Positions 7,948-17,045 of a stretch of 64,000 nucleotides of DNA are shown in pieces. The translations under genes and the position numbers were made by a program. Position 1 is the stretch's first letter. Each line of letters begins with the position of its first letter. The notes under the pieces were generated by a model. It saw nothing but the letters and a program-made list of their open reading frames with translations, made no database searches and was not told the origin of the DNA. The stretch is from Anaerostipes butyraticus. GTDB taxonomy: Bacteria > Bacillota > Clostridia > Lachnospirales > Lachnospiraceae. The stretch covers positions 124,001 to 188,000 of the forward strand of contig NZ_BLYI01000043.1 in the NCBI RefSeq assembly GCF_016586355.1, read 5' to 3'.

Positions 7948-8820
7948 TTATTTTTCTGAAACTGCCTTGATTCTTTCCAAAGCAAAAATAATCACGATTC
8001 CAATCAGGAAAAATACCGGATGGAATGTGTCAATCGTCATCGCCGGTTTTGTATTTTCCAAAGTTGTCGGTCCCATAATAATCGCGTATAATGATCCGAT
8101 CATCATTCCAACAATAAAATAAATCATCTGGGAACGATGTTTTTCCAGCGCATTCTTAATTGTCTTGATTACAACCGCAATTCCGGCTAAAATTCCAAAC
8201 GCAAAAATCACAATTACCGGAAGGTACGAAAAATTCAGGGTCATTGTCTCCTTTAACGCGGAAATGATCGGCACATACAGCCCGAATACCAGCAGCATCG
8301 TAGATCCGGAAATTCCAGGAAGCACCATAGCTGAGATTGCAATCATTGCCACAGCAAAAATATACACTGCAAGCGGCACAGTCAGGTGTTCTACACTGAT
8401 ACTGACTCCCTTTCCTGATACAGGGTTAAAATAAGTAATCGCTGCTACAATCACAACTCCAAGGACTGCCCATGGGATATTCTGATATTTTCCTTTTAAA
8501 GAATCCTTCTCTTCTTTCCAGATTAACGGAATCGCAAAGATGATCAGACCAAGGAATACAGAACTGATCTCGTAAATCCGCTCATCGAAAATACTTGCCA
8601 GAACAGAAACAGCCGCAGCCATTCCCACGATCCATCCGATTCCGATACGAAGCAGAAACTTAATGGCTTCTATCCTCTGCTGTTTGTTTCCTGAAATAAA
8701 ATGATCCAGTGATGTAATAAACTTGTCATAAAATCCCAGCAAAAACGCTACCGTTCCTCCCGATACACCGGGAACACTGTCGGCAAGCGCCATACAAAAT
8801 CCTCTTACAAAATTAAGCAT
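7948..8820 (-). CDS. DUF368 (PopT-type) polyprenyl-phosphate transporter
   Basis: 290 residues, about eight to nine hydrophobic segments. The two DUF368 signatures are present: ADSVPGVSGGTVAFLLGFYD at about 13-32 and the related AMVLPGISGSTMLLVFGLY near 165, an internal inverted-repeat arrangement. DUF368/PopT proteins have been shown in other bacteria to help return undecaprenyl phosphate across the membrane for cell-wall synthesis; transfer of that role here is by homology. It stands alone, with its own terminator. Confidence 0.88.
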   Translation of the reverse strand: MLNFVRGFCMALADSVPGVSGGTVAFLLGFYDKFITSLDHFISGNKQQRIEAIKFLLRIGIGWIVGMAAAVSVLASIFDERIYEISSVFLGLIIFAIPLIWKEEKDSLKGKYQNIPWAVLGVVIVAAITYFNPVSGKGVSISVEHLTVPLAVYIFAVAMIAISAMVLPGISGSTMLLVFGLYVPIISALKETMTLNFSYLPVIVIFAFGILAGIAVVIKTIKNALEKHRSQMIYFIVGMMIGSLYAIIMGPTTLENTKPAMTIDTFHPVFFLIGIVIIFALERIKAVSEK

Positions 8821-8909
8821 CTTTTTACTCCTACCTTTCCATTTAAAGCGACTTCCTCATTGTAACATAACTTTATATTATGGAAAAGCTGGAATTTCTT
8901 ATTTTTCTC

Positions 8910-10004
8910 TTATTTTTCCTGTTCCATGCTTCCTTTTATGATCGTTGCGCCTCCGGCAACCAGGTTTCCATCATAAAAAACCACTGCCTGACCCGGTGTG
9001 ACTGCTCTCTGGGGTTCATCAAATATGACTTTTACCATATCTTTTCCCGCCATCTGTACCGTACACGGCACCTCCGGACTGTTATAACGGATTTTGGCTT
9101 TCGTCCGGAATTCACCGCTGATTCCCGGAATGGACATGAAATTACAGCGGTCTGCATACAAAACATTGGAAAACAGCTTGTCTTTTGTTCCTATGACAAC
9201 CTCATTTCTGTCCTTATCTACCCGAATGACATATCCCGGCTGTTTCAAAGACAGGCCAAGGCCTCTGCGCTGCCCGATGGTATAATATATGATTCCCTTA
9301 TGGGTTCCCAGGATATTTCCCTCCGTGTCTACAAAGCTGCCCGGTTCAATGGAAGCTCCGGTTGTCTCCTCGATAAATTTTCCGTAATCGTCTTCTACAA
9401 AGCAGATGTCCTGACTGTCAGGCTTATTTGCCACCGGAATTCCTGCCTTTTTGGCAATCCCACGGATTTCATCTTTTGTATACTGTCCTACCGGCATCAG
9501 CGTCCTGGATAACTGGTTTTGTGTCAGATTGTAAAGAGCATAAGTCTGGTCTTTTGCCAGTGTCCTGGATCGCTTCAGCGCATATCTTCCATTGTCCAGA
9601 TGCTGAATCTGTGCATAATGACCTGTGGCAATGTAATCTGCTCCAATATCAAGACACCGCTTCAGCAGAGATTCCCATTTCACATAGCGGTTACATGCAA
9701 TACATGGATTTGGCGTTCTGGCGTTTAGGTATTCTTCACAGAAATAATCTATGACTTTTTCCTTAAAATCCTTCTTGAAATTCATCACATAATAAGGAAT
9801 ACCCAGAGTCTGCGCTACCCGTCTCGCGTCTTCTACCGCTGACAAACCACAGCATCCTCCATTTTCTTCCAGTACCATTTCCTCTTCTTCCTGCCAGATC
9901 TGCATGGTCACGCCAATCACGTCATACCCCTGTTCTTTCAGCAGATAAGCTGCCACGGAGGAATCTACTCCTCCGGATAATCCAACTACGACTTTCTCTT
10001 TCAC
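8910..10004 (-). CDS. mnmA: tRNA-specific 2-thiouridylase MnmA
   Basis: 364 residues. PP-loop GLSGGVDSSVAAYLL at the start, catalytic Cys pair in NPCIACNRYVKWE (about residue 108) and SQDICFVEDDYGKFI (about 207), then a beta-barrel C-terminal domain. It thiolates U34 of Glu, Gln and Lys tRNAs with sulphur passed from a cysteine desulfurase. It follows iscU by 9 bases and lies in an operon with the desulfurase, matching supply to use. Confidence 0.97.
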   Translation of the reverse strand: MKEKVVVGLSGGVDSSVAAYLLKEQGYDVIGVTMQIWQEEEEMVLEENGGCCGLSAVEDARRVAQTLGIPYYVMNFKKDFKEKVIDYFCEEYLNARTPNPCIACNRYVKWESLLKRCLDIGADYIATGHYAQIQHLDNGRYALKRSRTLAKDQTYALYNLTQNQLSRTLMPVGQYTKDEIRGIAKKAGIPVANKPDSQDICFVEDDYGKFIEETTGASIEPGSFVDTEGNILGTHKGIIYYTIGQRRGLGLSLKQPGYVIRVDKDRNEVVIGTKDKLFSNVLYADRCNFMSIPGISGEFRTKAKIRYNSPEVPCTVQMAGKDMVKVIFDEPQRAVTPGQAVVFYDGNLVAGGATIIKGSMEQEK

Positions 10005-10013
10005 AAGTTCCTC

Positions 10014-10451
10014 CTAGTATTCTTCCTCTTCTTCCTCTTCACTGATATCTGTTTTTGGTTTTTCCAGTCCTTCAATCTTAATTCCGTTTTTCTCGGCGTA
10101 ATCCCATAATGCCGCATGGATTGCCTCTTCCGCAAGAAGAGAACAGTGTACTTTCACCGGCGGAAGTCCGTCAAGCGCTTCCATAACGGCTTTATTTGTA
10201 ACCTCCAGGGCTTCCTGAACCGTCTTTCCTTTGACCAGTTCTGTCGCCATACTGCTGGTGGCAACAGCCGCTCCGCATCCGAATGTCTTAAACTTCACAT
10301 CCTGGATCACTTTATTATCATCAATATCCAGATAAATTCTCATGATATCTCCGCACTTAGCGTTTCCTACGGTTCCAACGCCGCTTGCGTTCTCAATTTC
10401 TCCAACGTTTCTCGGGTTCTGGAAATGATCCATTACTTTCTCACTGTACAT
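10014..10451 (-). CDS. Fe-S cluster scaffold protein IscU/NifU-like
   Basis: 145 residues. Three conserved cluster-ligand cysteines: NAKCGDIM, TFGCGAAVATSS and KVHCSLLAEEA. D36 (in CGDIM) matches the conserved scaffold aspartate. The C-terminus ends in an odd run of seven glutamates and a tyrosine. It assembles Fe-S clusters with sulphur from the desulfurase encoded 33 bases upstream, and is cotranscribed with mnmA. Confidence 0.95.
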   Translation of the reverse strand: MYSEKVMDHFQNPRNVGEIENASGVGTVGNAKCGDIMRIYLDIDDNKVIQDVKFKTFGCGAAVATSSMATELVKGKTVQEALEVTNKAVMEALDGLPPVKVHCSLLAEEAIHAALWDYAEKNGIKIEGLEKPKTDISEEEEEEEY

Positions 10452-10484
10452 AATAATTTCCTCCTGTTATTTCAAACCGCCTTA

Positions 10485-11666
10485 TTATCTGCTTTGTTTC
10501 ACAAAATCCTCATAAAGCGGTGACATGCTTCTTAATTTATCTACGATTTCTTTTAACTTATCAATTACGTAATCCATATCTTCTTTTGTTGTTTCCTCTC
10601 CCAAAGTCATGCGAAGAGATCCATGGGCAATCTCATGGGGAAGGCCGATGGCAAGCAGCACATGAGACGGATCCAGGGATCCTGATGTGCAGGCAGAACC
10701 GCTGGATGCACAGATTCCTGCCATGTCCAGCATGATCAGCAGAGATTCTCCCTCAATAAACTGAAAACTGATATTAATATTATTCGGCAGTCGTTTCCTC
10801 CGGTCTCCATTCAGTCTGCAGTAAGGAATTTCCGCAAGGATCCTGTCGATCGCGTAATCTCTGACTTCCCTTTCCTTTGATGTTCTTTCTTCCATCGTAT
10901 CAAAGGCGATCTCAACCGCTTTTCCAAGACCGATAATGCCGCTGACATTTTCAGTTCCGGCCCGGCGTTTTCTCTCCTGTGCGCCTCCGTGAATAAAGGA
11001 GCGAAGTTTCAATCCTTTTCGTATATAAAGAAAACCGATTCCTTTCGGTCCATTCAGCTTATGTCCGCTGGCGCTTAACATATCAATGCCGTATTCGTCC
11101 ACATTGATCGGAATCTGACCATATGCCTGGACTGCGTCAGTATGGAAGATAACACCATGTTTCCTGGCAATCTCGCCGATTTCCTTTACCGGCTGAATCG
11201 TCCCAATCTCATTATTGGCAAACATAATGGAAATTAAAATGGTATCCGGACGAATTGCTTCTTCCAGCTGATCCAGTTTCAGGATTCCATTCTCATCCAC
11301 ATCAATATATGTGATTTCAAATCCTCTGGATTCCAGATAATCGCATGTATGAAGGATTGCATGATGTTCAATCTTACTGGTAATGATGTGCTTTCCTTTT
11401 GTTTCATATGCTTCTGCAGCTGCTTTTAACGCCCAGTTATCAGATTCAGAACCACCTGCTGTAAAATAAATGTTCTTTCCCTCTGTTCCGAGAGTTTTCC
11501 CGATCAGATCCCGGCACTGATCAATGGCCTGCTTATTTTCCGCTGCCGGAGAATATACGCTGGACGGATTCCAGAATTTTTCCGTAAAGTACGGCAGCAT
11601 TGCCTCAACGACTTCCGGTCTGGCTGGCGTTGTCGCTGCGTGATCTAAGTATACAAACTTTCTCAT
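10485..11666 (-). CDS. cysteine desulfurase (IscS/NifS family)
   Basis: 393 residues. PLP lysine in SASGHKLNGPKG (about residue 203) and catalytic cysteine in SGSACTSGSLDPSHV (about 325), the short-loop class I desulfurase arrangement. It mobilises sulphur from cysteine for IscU and MnmA. First gene of the iscS-iscU-mnmA operon, with a strong promoter and a candidate Rrf2/IscR-type operator at 11745-11759. No iscR gene is in the window. Confidence 0.96.
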   Translation of the reverse strand: MRKFVYLDHAATTPARPEVVEAMLPYFTEKFWNPSSVYSPAAENKQAIDQCRDLIGKTLGTEGKNIYFTAGGSESDNWALKAAAEAYETKGKHIITSKIEHHAILHTCDYLESRGFEITYIDVDENGILKLDQLEEAIRPDTILISIMFANNEIGTIQPVKEIGEIARKHGVIFHTDAVQAYGQIPINVDEYGIDMLSASGHKLNGPKGIGFLYIRKGLKLRSFIHGGAQERKRRAGTENVSGIIGLGKAVEIAFDTMEERTSKEREVRDYAIDRILAEIPYCRLNGDRRKRLPNNINISFQFIEGESLLIMLDMAGICASSGSACTSGSLDPSHVLLAIGLPHEIAHGSLRMTLGEETTKEDMDYVIDKLKEIVDKLRSMSPLYEDFVKQSR

Positions 11667-11744
11667 AATCTATTCCTGCCTTTCTATGATTTCTATATGA
11701 TAAACACATAAAGCAAATCTCATTTTTTAATTCCTTTAATCCCT

Positions 11745-11799
11745 ACCTATTAACTAGGTTTTACAGTGTCATATTATCATTTCCTTATTTCTCTGTCAA
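11745..11799 (-). promoter_or_regulatory. iscS promoter with Rrf2/IscR-like operator
   Basis: Minus-strand TTGACA (11799-11794), 17-base spacer, TAATAT (11776-11771). Just past the expected start point lies a perfect 5-5-5 dyad ACCTA-TTAAC-TAGGT (11745-11759). Placement fits repression, and Fe-S operons of Gram-positives are commonly controlled by Rrf2-family proteins. The regulator is inferred. Confidence 0.6.
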
Positions 11800-11809
11800 C
11801 CAAAATCGG

Positions 11810-11838
11810 GCATATCTTGTTTTTTCTTTTCATACAAT
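11810..11838 (+). promoter_or_regulatory. SigE-type sporulation promoter of spoVB-like gene
   Basis: GCATATC (11810-11816), 14-base spacer, CATACAAT (11831-11838). The published SigE consensus is KMATATT-N14-CATACANT, so the -10 is perfect and the -35 matches at 6 of 7. The start point falls after the ATG at 11837, which rules that ATG out as the start codon. Confidence 0.7.
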
Positions 11839-11863
11839 GGATAAAAACGCAGAAGGTATCTTC

Positions 11864-13165
11864 ATGAAAAAGGCAAGCCCGTTCATTCATGGAACTCTGG
11901 TCCTGACAGCAGCAAATCTTTTTTCCCGTTTCATCGGGTTCTATAATAGAATATTTCTCGCCGGTCTGATTGGTGCGCATCAGATGGGAATTTATCAGAT
12001 GATTTTCCCCATCTATCTGGTTGGATTTTCCCTGTGCTTCCAGGGATTTCAAACTGCTTTGTCCAACATGACTGCATCTCTCCGGGCCAAAGGTCTGGAA
12101 GGGGACGCAAAAAAAATACTTTCTGTCACCGTATGCTTTACCGTCATGCTTTCAATCCTGTTCGCCGCTGTCATTTTTATTTTTGCGGAAGCTATCTGTC
12201 AGACTTTCTTTCATGAAGATGACTGTATCCCTTGTCTCAGGATCGCTGTGTTTGCGCTTCCTTTTGTGGGGATCAAATCCTGTATCCATGGTTATTCCCT
12301 GGGAGCTGGAACCTCCTCCCTCCCTGCGCTTTCTCTTTGTATCGAACAGATTTCCAGGGTTGCCAGCATCTTTCTGATTTCTGTTACCTTTTATGCAGAA
12401 CTGCCGGCCGGAGCCATCCTTGCAGTTCTCGGAATGGTCATCGGCGAATTTGTTTCGTTTGTCTTTACGATTCTTTCTTTTTACTTCCGGCAGAAAGATT
12501 CCGTAAGCTCCATATATACCAGGCAGTCTCTGTTCCATCAGCTTCTCTCCCTTGGCATGCCTCTGACCGGCAATGCCTTATCCGTAACACTGCTTCAGAG
12601 TGTGGAGAGCATCCTGATTCCTCTTATGCTGACCCGTTTTTATGGAAATCAGCACACCGCCATCGAGACTTACGGTATTTTAAATGGAATGGCACTTCCT
12701 TTTATTTTATTTCCTTCCACCATGACAAATTCTCTGTCTGTCATGCTGCTGCCTAAAATATCTGCTGCCAAAGCAGACGGCAGCGAAAAGACTCTCCGGC
12801 GTGCCTCCCGTTATCCTGTTATTTTCTGTCTGCTCCTTGGCCTTTTGGGCTTTTTCGGCTTTTTTACTCTGGGACCATGGATCGGACGTCTTGTATTTCA
12901 AAGCGGCGAATGCGGAACATACCTTCGTCTTCTGTCATTTCTATGCCCGTTTCTGTACATTTCAGGAACCCTGTCCAGCATTCTAAACGGACTTGGCGAG
13001 ACGAAAACAACCTTCCTGCACAACGGACTTTCCCTGACGCTCCGGATTTTTTTTATCCTGTTTGCTGTTCCCCGGCAGGGCATTTACGGATATTTATTCG
13101 GATTAACAGCCGGCAGCATTTTACAGGTCTTACTTAACTTTCGTCATCTAAAACAGGTCTTATGA
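11864..13165 (+). CDS. spoVB: SpoVB-like oligosaccharide/lipid II flippase
   Basis: 433 residues from the ATG at 11864 (AGAAGGT 7 bases upstream). An in-frame ATG at 11837 lies inside the SigE -10 box and cannot be used. About 12-14 hydrophobic segments, starting GTLVLTAANLFSRFIGFYNRIFLAGLIGAHQMGIYQM, broken here as the N-terminal signature of SpoVB/MurJ-type MOP flippases. SpoVB is made in the mother cell and needed for spore cortex peptidoglycan; the SigE promoter supports that job here. It ends at a strong bidirectional terminator. Another MOP exporter role is possible but less likely. Confidence 0.85.
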   Translation: MKKASPFIHGTLVLTAANLFSRFIGFYNRIFLAGLIGAHQMGIYQMIFPIYLVGFSLCFQGFQTALSNMTASLRAKGLEGDAKKILSVTVCFTVMLSILFAAVIFIFAEAICQTFFHEDDCIPCLRIAVFALPFVGIKSCIHGYSLGAGTSSLPALSLCIEQISRVASIFLISVTFYAELPAGAILAVLGMVIGEFVSFVFTILSFYFRQKDSVSSIYTRQSLFHQLLSLGMPLTGNALSVTLLQSVESILIPLMLTRFYGNQHTAIETYGILNGMALPFILFPSTMTNSLSVMLLPKISAAKADGSEKTLRRASRYPVIFCLLLGLLGFFGFFTLGPWIGRLVFQSGECGTYLRLLSFLCPFLYISGTLSSILNGLGETKTTFLHNGLSLTLRIFFILFAVPRQGIYGYLFGLTAGSILQVLLNFRHLKQVL

Positions 13166-13167
13166 TT

Positions 13168-13213
13168 AAAAAGAAGGCTCTGCCTGATCTTCAGGCAGAG
13201 CCTTCTTCTTTTT
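13168..13213. terminator. strong bidirectional terminator
   Basis: Perfect 17-bp stem (13171-13187 with 13191-13207), 3-base loop, T5 on the plus strand and T5 on the minus strand. Shared by spoVB and the convergent protease gene. Confidence 0.92.
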
Positions 13214-14888
13214 ATCGTATTCTTAAAAAAGTTTCATACAAATCCACGATCCCATATCCCCATTCCCTGCTGGGATAGATTCTTCCATCTTCCCTGCGGG
13301 CTCCGCGAATCAGGTAATTTTTAATTCTCGTGGTGTTGACGTCCAGATCATTTCCTTTGACATAGCCCCATTCCATGATCAATGCTGCAATCCCTGCCGT
13401 AACAGCTCCGGATACGCTGGAACCTGTTTTCCGTCCAAAACGGTTTCTTGGCAGCGGTCCGTATACTTCTACTCCAGGCGCGGAGAAATCCGGCTTTACC
13501 GTATTCCTCGGAAATCCTCTGCTGCTGTCAATATAAATGCTCCCATTGTTCTGATTATAATTGGAAGCACACATCAGCAGCTCTGTATTTCCCGGCGATA
13601 CCAGGGTATTGTAAGGTGAAGATTCCAGAAAAAATGTATCCTCCGAAAGAAAATTCGCAACAGGAAGCCAGAGGTCAAATTCCCGGCTTCCCATTTTGTC
13701 ATCACTGACATAAATATTCCATACTCCTTCTGCCGGATGCAAAAATCTCATAATAATGCCAGGCGCACCGGCTGACGAATCCACCGTAAAGTAATCCACC
13801 GACAGATTTGTCCTTTCCAGCAGAAAGTTTACTTCTCTCCGTCCCCGGCGTCCTCCCGCAATCCTTCCGGTTCTTTGCCCAGAAGGGGATTCAATATCTA
13901 CATAATATCCATTCGGTGCCATTCCCCAAAGTTCCATGGTAAAACCATACTCCGAACTCCCTGTTTTTACTTCAACTTTGACTGAGCCATTTCCTGCCTC
14001 GCCAGAATAGTGATGCCTTGCCTGCCCTTCATTTCCAGCGCTTGCAACAACCCCCACTCCCTTTAAAGGAGCCATGCCGGCCAGATACTGATCCAGCGGC
14101 CCGGTTCCAAGATGAGACCCCTGGCTCGTCCCCAGCCCCAGATACAAAATGACAGGCATCTGGAGCCTCTCCGCCACCTGAGTAATGTAATAAACTCCAA
14201 GCATGATATCCGTTTCAGAATAGGCCTCATAAGACGGATCCATACAGTAATATTCCTTCAGATGCGGTTTCGCCTGTCTGAGTTTTACAACGCTCAGGCG
14301 GACATTGGGAGCAATTCCTGAAAAACCATCCTGACTTTCCTCGCTGCCGGCAATCATCCCTGCCAGAAAAGTTCCATGTCCGGATGAATCCACTGACGGA
14401 ACAATTTGAGACGGATCTTCACTGCGAATTGCTTCTTCAATCTCTTCTTTTGAATATTCTGTGCCATATCCAAGAGAAAAAGGTCTGGTTTCGTCTTCTA
14501 TTGTCTGATCCCATATCGTCTCGATCTTAGTGGTCTGATCCGCATACTGAAACACAGGATTCTGATAATCAATTCCCGTATCGATGATTCCAACCATCAC
14601 ACCATTTCCGTATAAATCCAGATTCGATCTTCGAACCTGGGCAGTTCCTGTATCTTCCAGAACCGCTGTATCCATCAGCCCGAAACATCTGGGAACCGCA
14701 TTGTACGGATAATTTCCGCTTTCAAACACTTCTTTTCCCTGCTGAGGAACATAAGCAACTGAAAACCGGTTGTTGATGCGCAGAACACAGTCGGTCTGAA
14801 ACCGTTCCTTCACGCTTTCCAGAACTCCATTGTATTCTGCGATAAACTCAAAATAATCATTGCTGACAGCTGCCATTGAACACTCCAT
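13212..14888 (-). CDS. S8 family subtilase, Csp germination protease-like
   Basis: 558 residues from the ATG at 14888 (GAGGTG 5 bases upstream); a TTG/ATG further up lacks a site. No signal peptide. A short prodomain (EFIAEYNGVLESVKERFQT) leads into the catalytic domain with all three residues: D in VGIIDTGIDYQNP (about 103), H in SGHGTFLAGMIAG (about 173) and S in TGSSVSGAVTAGIAAL (about 505). The long insertion between H and S is a beta-rich jellyroll-like region as in Clostridium Csp proteins, which process the cortex lytic enzyme SleC at germination. A SigG-like promoter lies directly upstream. Substrate inferred from family. Confidence 0.8.
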   Translation of the reverse strand: MECSMAAVSNDYFEFIAEYNGVLESVKERFQTDCVLRINNRFSVAYVPQQGKEVFESGNYPYNAVPRCFGLMDTAVLEDTGTAQVRRSNLDLYGNGVMVGIIDTGIDYQNPVFQYADQTTKIETIWDQTIEDETRPFSLGYGTEYSKEEIEEAIRSEDPSQIVPSVDSSGHGTFLAGMIAGSEESQDGFSGIAPNVRLSVVKLRQAKPHLKEYYCMDPSYEAYSETDIMLGVYYITQVAERLQMPVILYLGLGTSQGSHLGTGPLDQYLAGMAPLKGVGVVASAGNEGQARHHYSGEAGNGSVKVEVKTGSSEYGFTMELWGMAPNGYYVDIESPSGQRTGRIAGGRRGRREVNFLLERTNLSVDYFTVDSSAGAPGIIMRFLHPAEGVWNIYVSDDKMGSREFDLWLPVANFLSEDTFFLESSPYNTLVSPGNTELLMCASNYNQNNGSIYIDSSRGFPRNTVKPDFSAPGVEVYGPLPRNRFGRKTGSSVSGAVTAGIAALIMEWGYVKGNDLDVNTTRIKNYLIRGARREDGRIYPSREWGYGIVDLYETFLRIR

Positions 14889-14920
14889 CTTTTCACCTCT
14901 ATTATTTACTATATAGAGCA

Positions 14921-14950
14921 TATGATGGAACAGCAGGGTTTATTCTATGC
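14921..14950 (-). promoter_or_regulatory. SigG-like forespore promoter
   Basis: Minus strand GCATA (14950-14946), 18-base spacer, CATCATA (14927-14921). The SigG consensus is GHATR-N18-CATWMTA, so only one -10 base deviates. It falls between fbp and the Csp-like gene, 30-60 bases before the latter's start. Confidence 0.5.
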
Positions 14951-16906
14951 TCAGATCTGTTCTGTCAGCAAACCTTTCTGATAGGCCCAGAGAAGCTGTT
15001 CCAGATCTGCAATCTTTTCTTTGATTCCTTTTCCGATATCAGTGTCTTCCACGCATTTTCGTCTGGTAACTTTGCGGATTACAATTGTATCTGAATAAAT
15101 ATCCGTTTCCTTTCGAATCGCTTCATCCCTGGATTCAAACGGTTCATGGGCAACCAGTTTCAGACCATAGGAATTGGATACAAGAGTATACCCGGCGATT
15201 CCTGTCGTTTTTTGATAAGCCTTGGAAAATCCACCGTCAATGATAAACAGCTTGCCATTGCATTTGATCGGGCTTTCCCCCTTTTTAACAGCCACCGGCA
15301 TATGCCCGTTTACAATCTTTCCAGTTTCCGGATTCAGTCCAAATTCCTCCAGGATCCGATTCACTACTTCTTCATTTTCCAGAAGCTGATAGTAATAATC
15401 TTTCTTTTCCACTTTTACAGAAGCGTCATCCAGGAAATATCTCTCATATGTCGCCATCTTATCTTTTCCATATACCGGTGAATTTTCATTGGACCATATA
15501 AACCACATGATATCCTGGCCATAACACCTTGCTTCCATATCTTTGGTCTCATAATATCCCTGTCTTGCCAGATGTTCCAGCACATCATACAATGCTTTTC
15601 CGGAATACGGCACACCCTGGATCTCTACTTCCCGAAAACTTCCGTCTTTATTTAACGGTACGCATCCATGATATAACAGCATATCATTGTAGACCTTATA
15701 GAGCCCTCCTTTTGAAAAAAGGAATCTTACATGTTCATTGAGATAGGCGCAATATTTAAAAGCCGTATTCAAATGCTCGACAACATATTCTTCTTCTTTG
15801 GTCAGCTTATATGGATCTTTTGGATCGATCGTTGGAAAATTGGTATCTTTCAGCTTATATTCTTTGCCTTTGATGTTGATCGTTCCTTTTTCATAATCCA
15901 CTTTATCCAGCAAAAGCCGGTCTTCCATTTTAAAATCAGGCCTTCTCTTGATCAGCTGTCCTTCCAGCTTAAACTGAATGATGGTGATTGCCTTATGCAT
16001 CTTGCGATTCATCTCTTCTTCCCGGAAATCTTCTTTCCGCACGTCTCCGGATACATGGAACAATTCACACGGATCGTCTCCATACACCTCCAGGGCAAAT
16101 CTTGCAAGAGGAATCAGATTGATCCCATATCCATTTTCCAGAACATCCAGATTATTATATCTCGCGCAGATACGAACTACATTGGCGATACAGGCTCTGT
16201 GTCCCCCGGCAGCTCCCATCCAGAGGACATCATGATTTCCCCACTGGATATCAACTGTGTGATAATCCATGATACAGTCCATGATACGGTGCGGCCCTGG
16301 TCCCCGGTCATAAATATCTCCAATTACATGCAGATGATCGATACAGAGTTTCTGGATCAGATGCGCCATGGCTGCAATAAACTGGCGGACTCTCCCTGTT
16401 GTGATGATCGTTTCCAGGATCTGCTCCACATAATTTTTCTTATCCAGCGTCCGATGCTCTGTCATCAATTCTTCCATGATATAGGCAAATTCCTTGGGCA
16501 TTGCCTTTCTGACCTTTGATCTGGTATATTTACTTGCTGTGAGCCTTGCAATATGCACCAGACGAATCATTGTAATATGATACCACTCAATCAGTTCGTT
16601 CCGGGTCATCTGCTCTTCCATCAGATCCATCTTCTGTTCCGGATAATAGATGACTGTAGCAAGGTTCTTTTTTTCCTTTGTTGTCAGAGTGTTTCCAAAC
16701 TGATCCTCAATTTTGCTGCGCACTGCTCCAGATCCATTCCTTACAATATGACTGAATTTTTCATATTCACCGTGCAGATCCGAAACATAATGCTCTGTTC
16801 CTTTGGGCAGATTCAGAATTGCCTGCAGATTGATGATTTCCGTAGAGGCGGCCGCAATATTGGGGTAGCGCACCGCCAGTTCCTTTAAGTACTTCATTTG
16901 ATCCAT
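14951..16906 (-). CDS. fbp: fructose-1,6-bisphosphatase class III
   Basis: 651 residues, typical for the large Firmicute class III enzyme. Metallophosphatase motifs: VSDLHGEYEKF near residue 42, GDIYDRGPGP near 193, WGNHDVLWMGA near 219 and a late NGHMPV near 525. It hydrolyses fructose-1,6-bisphosphate to fructose-6-phosphate in gluconeogenesis, in the cytoplasm. AAAAGGAGGTTCCATT leads to the ATG. It may read through into the Csp-like gene, as no terminator separates them. Confidence 0.96.
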   Translation of the reverse strand: MDQMKYLKELAVRYPNIAAASTEIINLQAILNLPKGTEHYVSDLHGEYEKFSHIVRNGSGAVRSKIEDQFGNTLTTKEKKNLATVIYYPEQKMDLMEEQMTRNELIEWYHITMIRLVHIARLTASKYTRSKVRKAMPKEFAYIMEELMTEHRTLDKKNYVEQILETIITTGRVRQFIAAMAHLIQKLCIDHLHVIGDIYDRGPGPHRIMDCIMDYHTVDIQWGNHDVLWMGAAGGHRACIANVVRICARYNNLDVLENGYGINLIPLARFALEVYGDDPCELFHVSGDVRKEDFREEEMNRKMHKAITIIQFKLEGQLIKRRPDFKMEDRLLLDKVDYEKGTINIKGKEYKLKDTNFPTIDPKDPYKLTKEEEYVVEHLNTAFKYCAYLNEHVRFLFSKGGLYKVYNDMLLYHGCVPLNKDGSFREVEIQGVPYSGKALYDVLEHLARQGYYETKDMEARCYGQDIMWFIWSNENSPVYGKDKMATYERYFLDDASVKVEKKDYYYQLLENEEVVNRILEEFGLNPETGKIVNGHMPVAVKKGESPIKCNGKLFIIDGGFSKAYQKTTGIAGYTLVSNSYGLKLVAHEPFESRDEAIRKETDIYSDTIVIRKVTRRKCVEDTDIGKGIKEKIADLEQLLWAYQKGLLTEQI

Positions 16907-17007
16907 AATGGAACCTCCTTTTTCCTGCTTCCTTTTCCTGCTGCTGTCCCCTTCTCTTTCATCATTCCATGTTTTTCATTATATCATAAGAAATCCACAA
17001 AAAAATA

Positions 17008-17045
17008 CGGTTTACGTCTTTTCATCAACGTAAACCGCTTTTTTT
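17008..17045. terminator. bidirectional terminator between fbp and clpX
   Basis: Perfect 10-bp stem CGGTTTACGT/ACGTAAACCG with T7 on both strands. It mainly ends the clpX transcript. Confidence 0.88.

Noticed and set aside
11837-11863. Earlier ATG as start of the SpoVB-like gene
   Set aside because: It lies inside the SigE -10 box and has no ribosome site.
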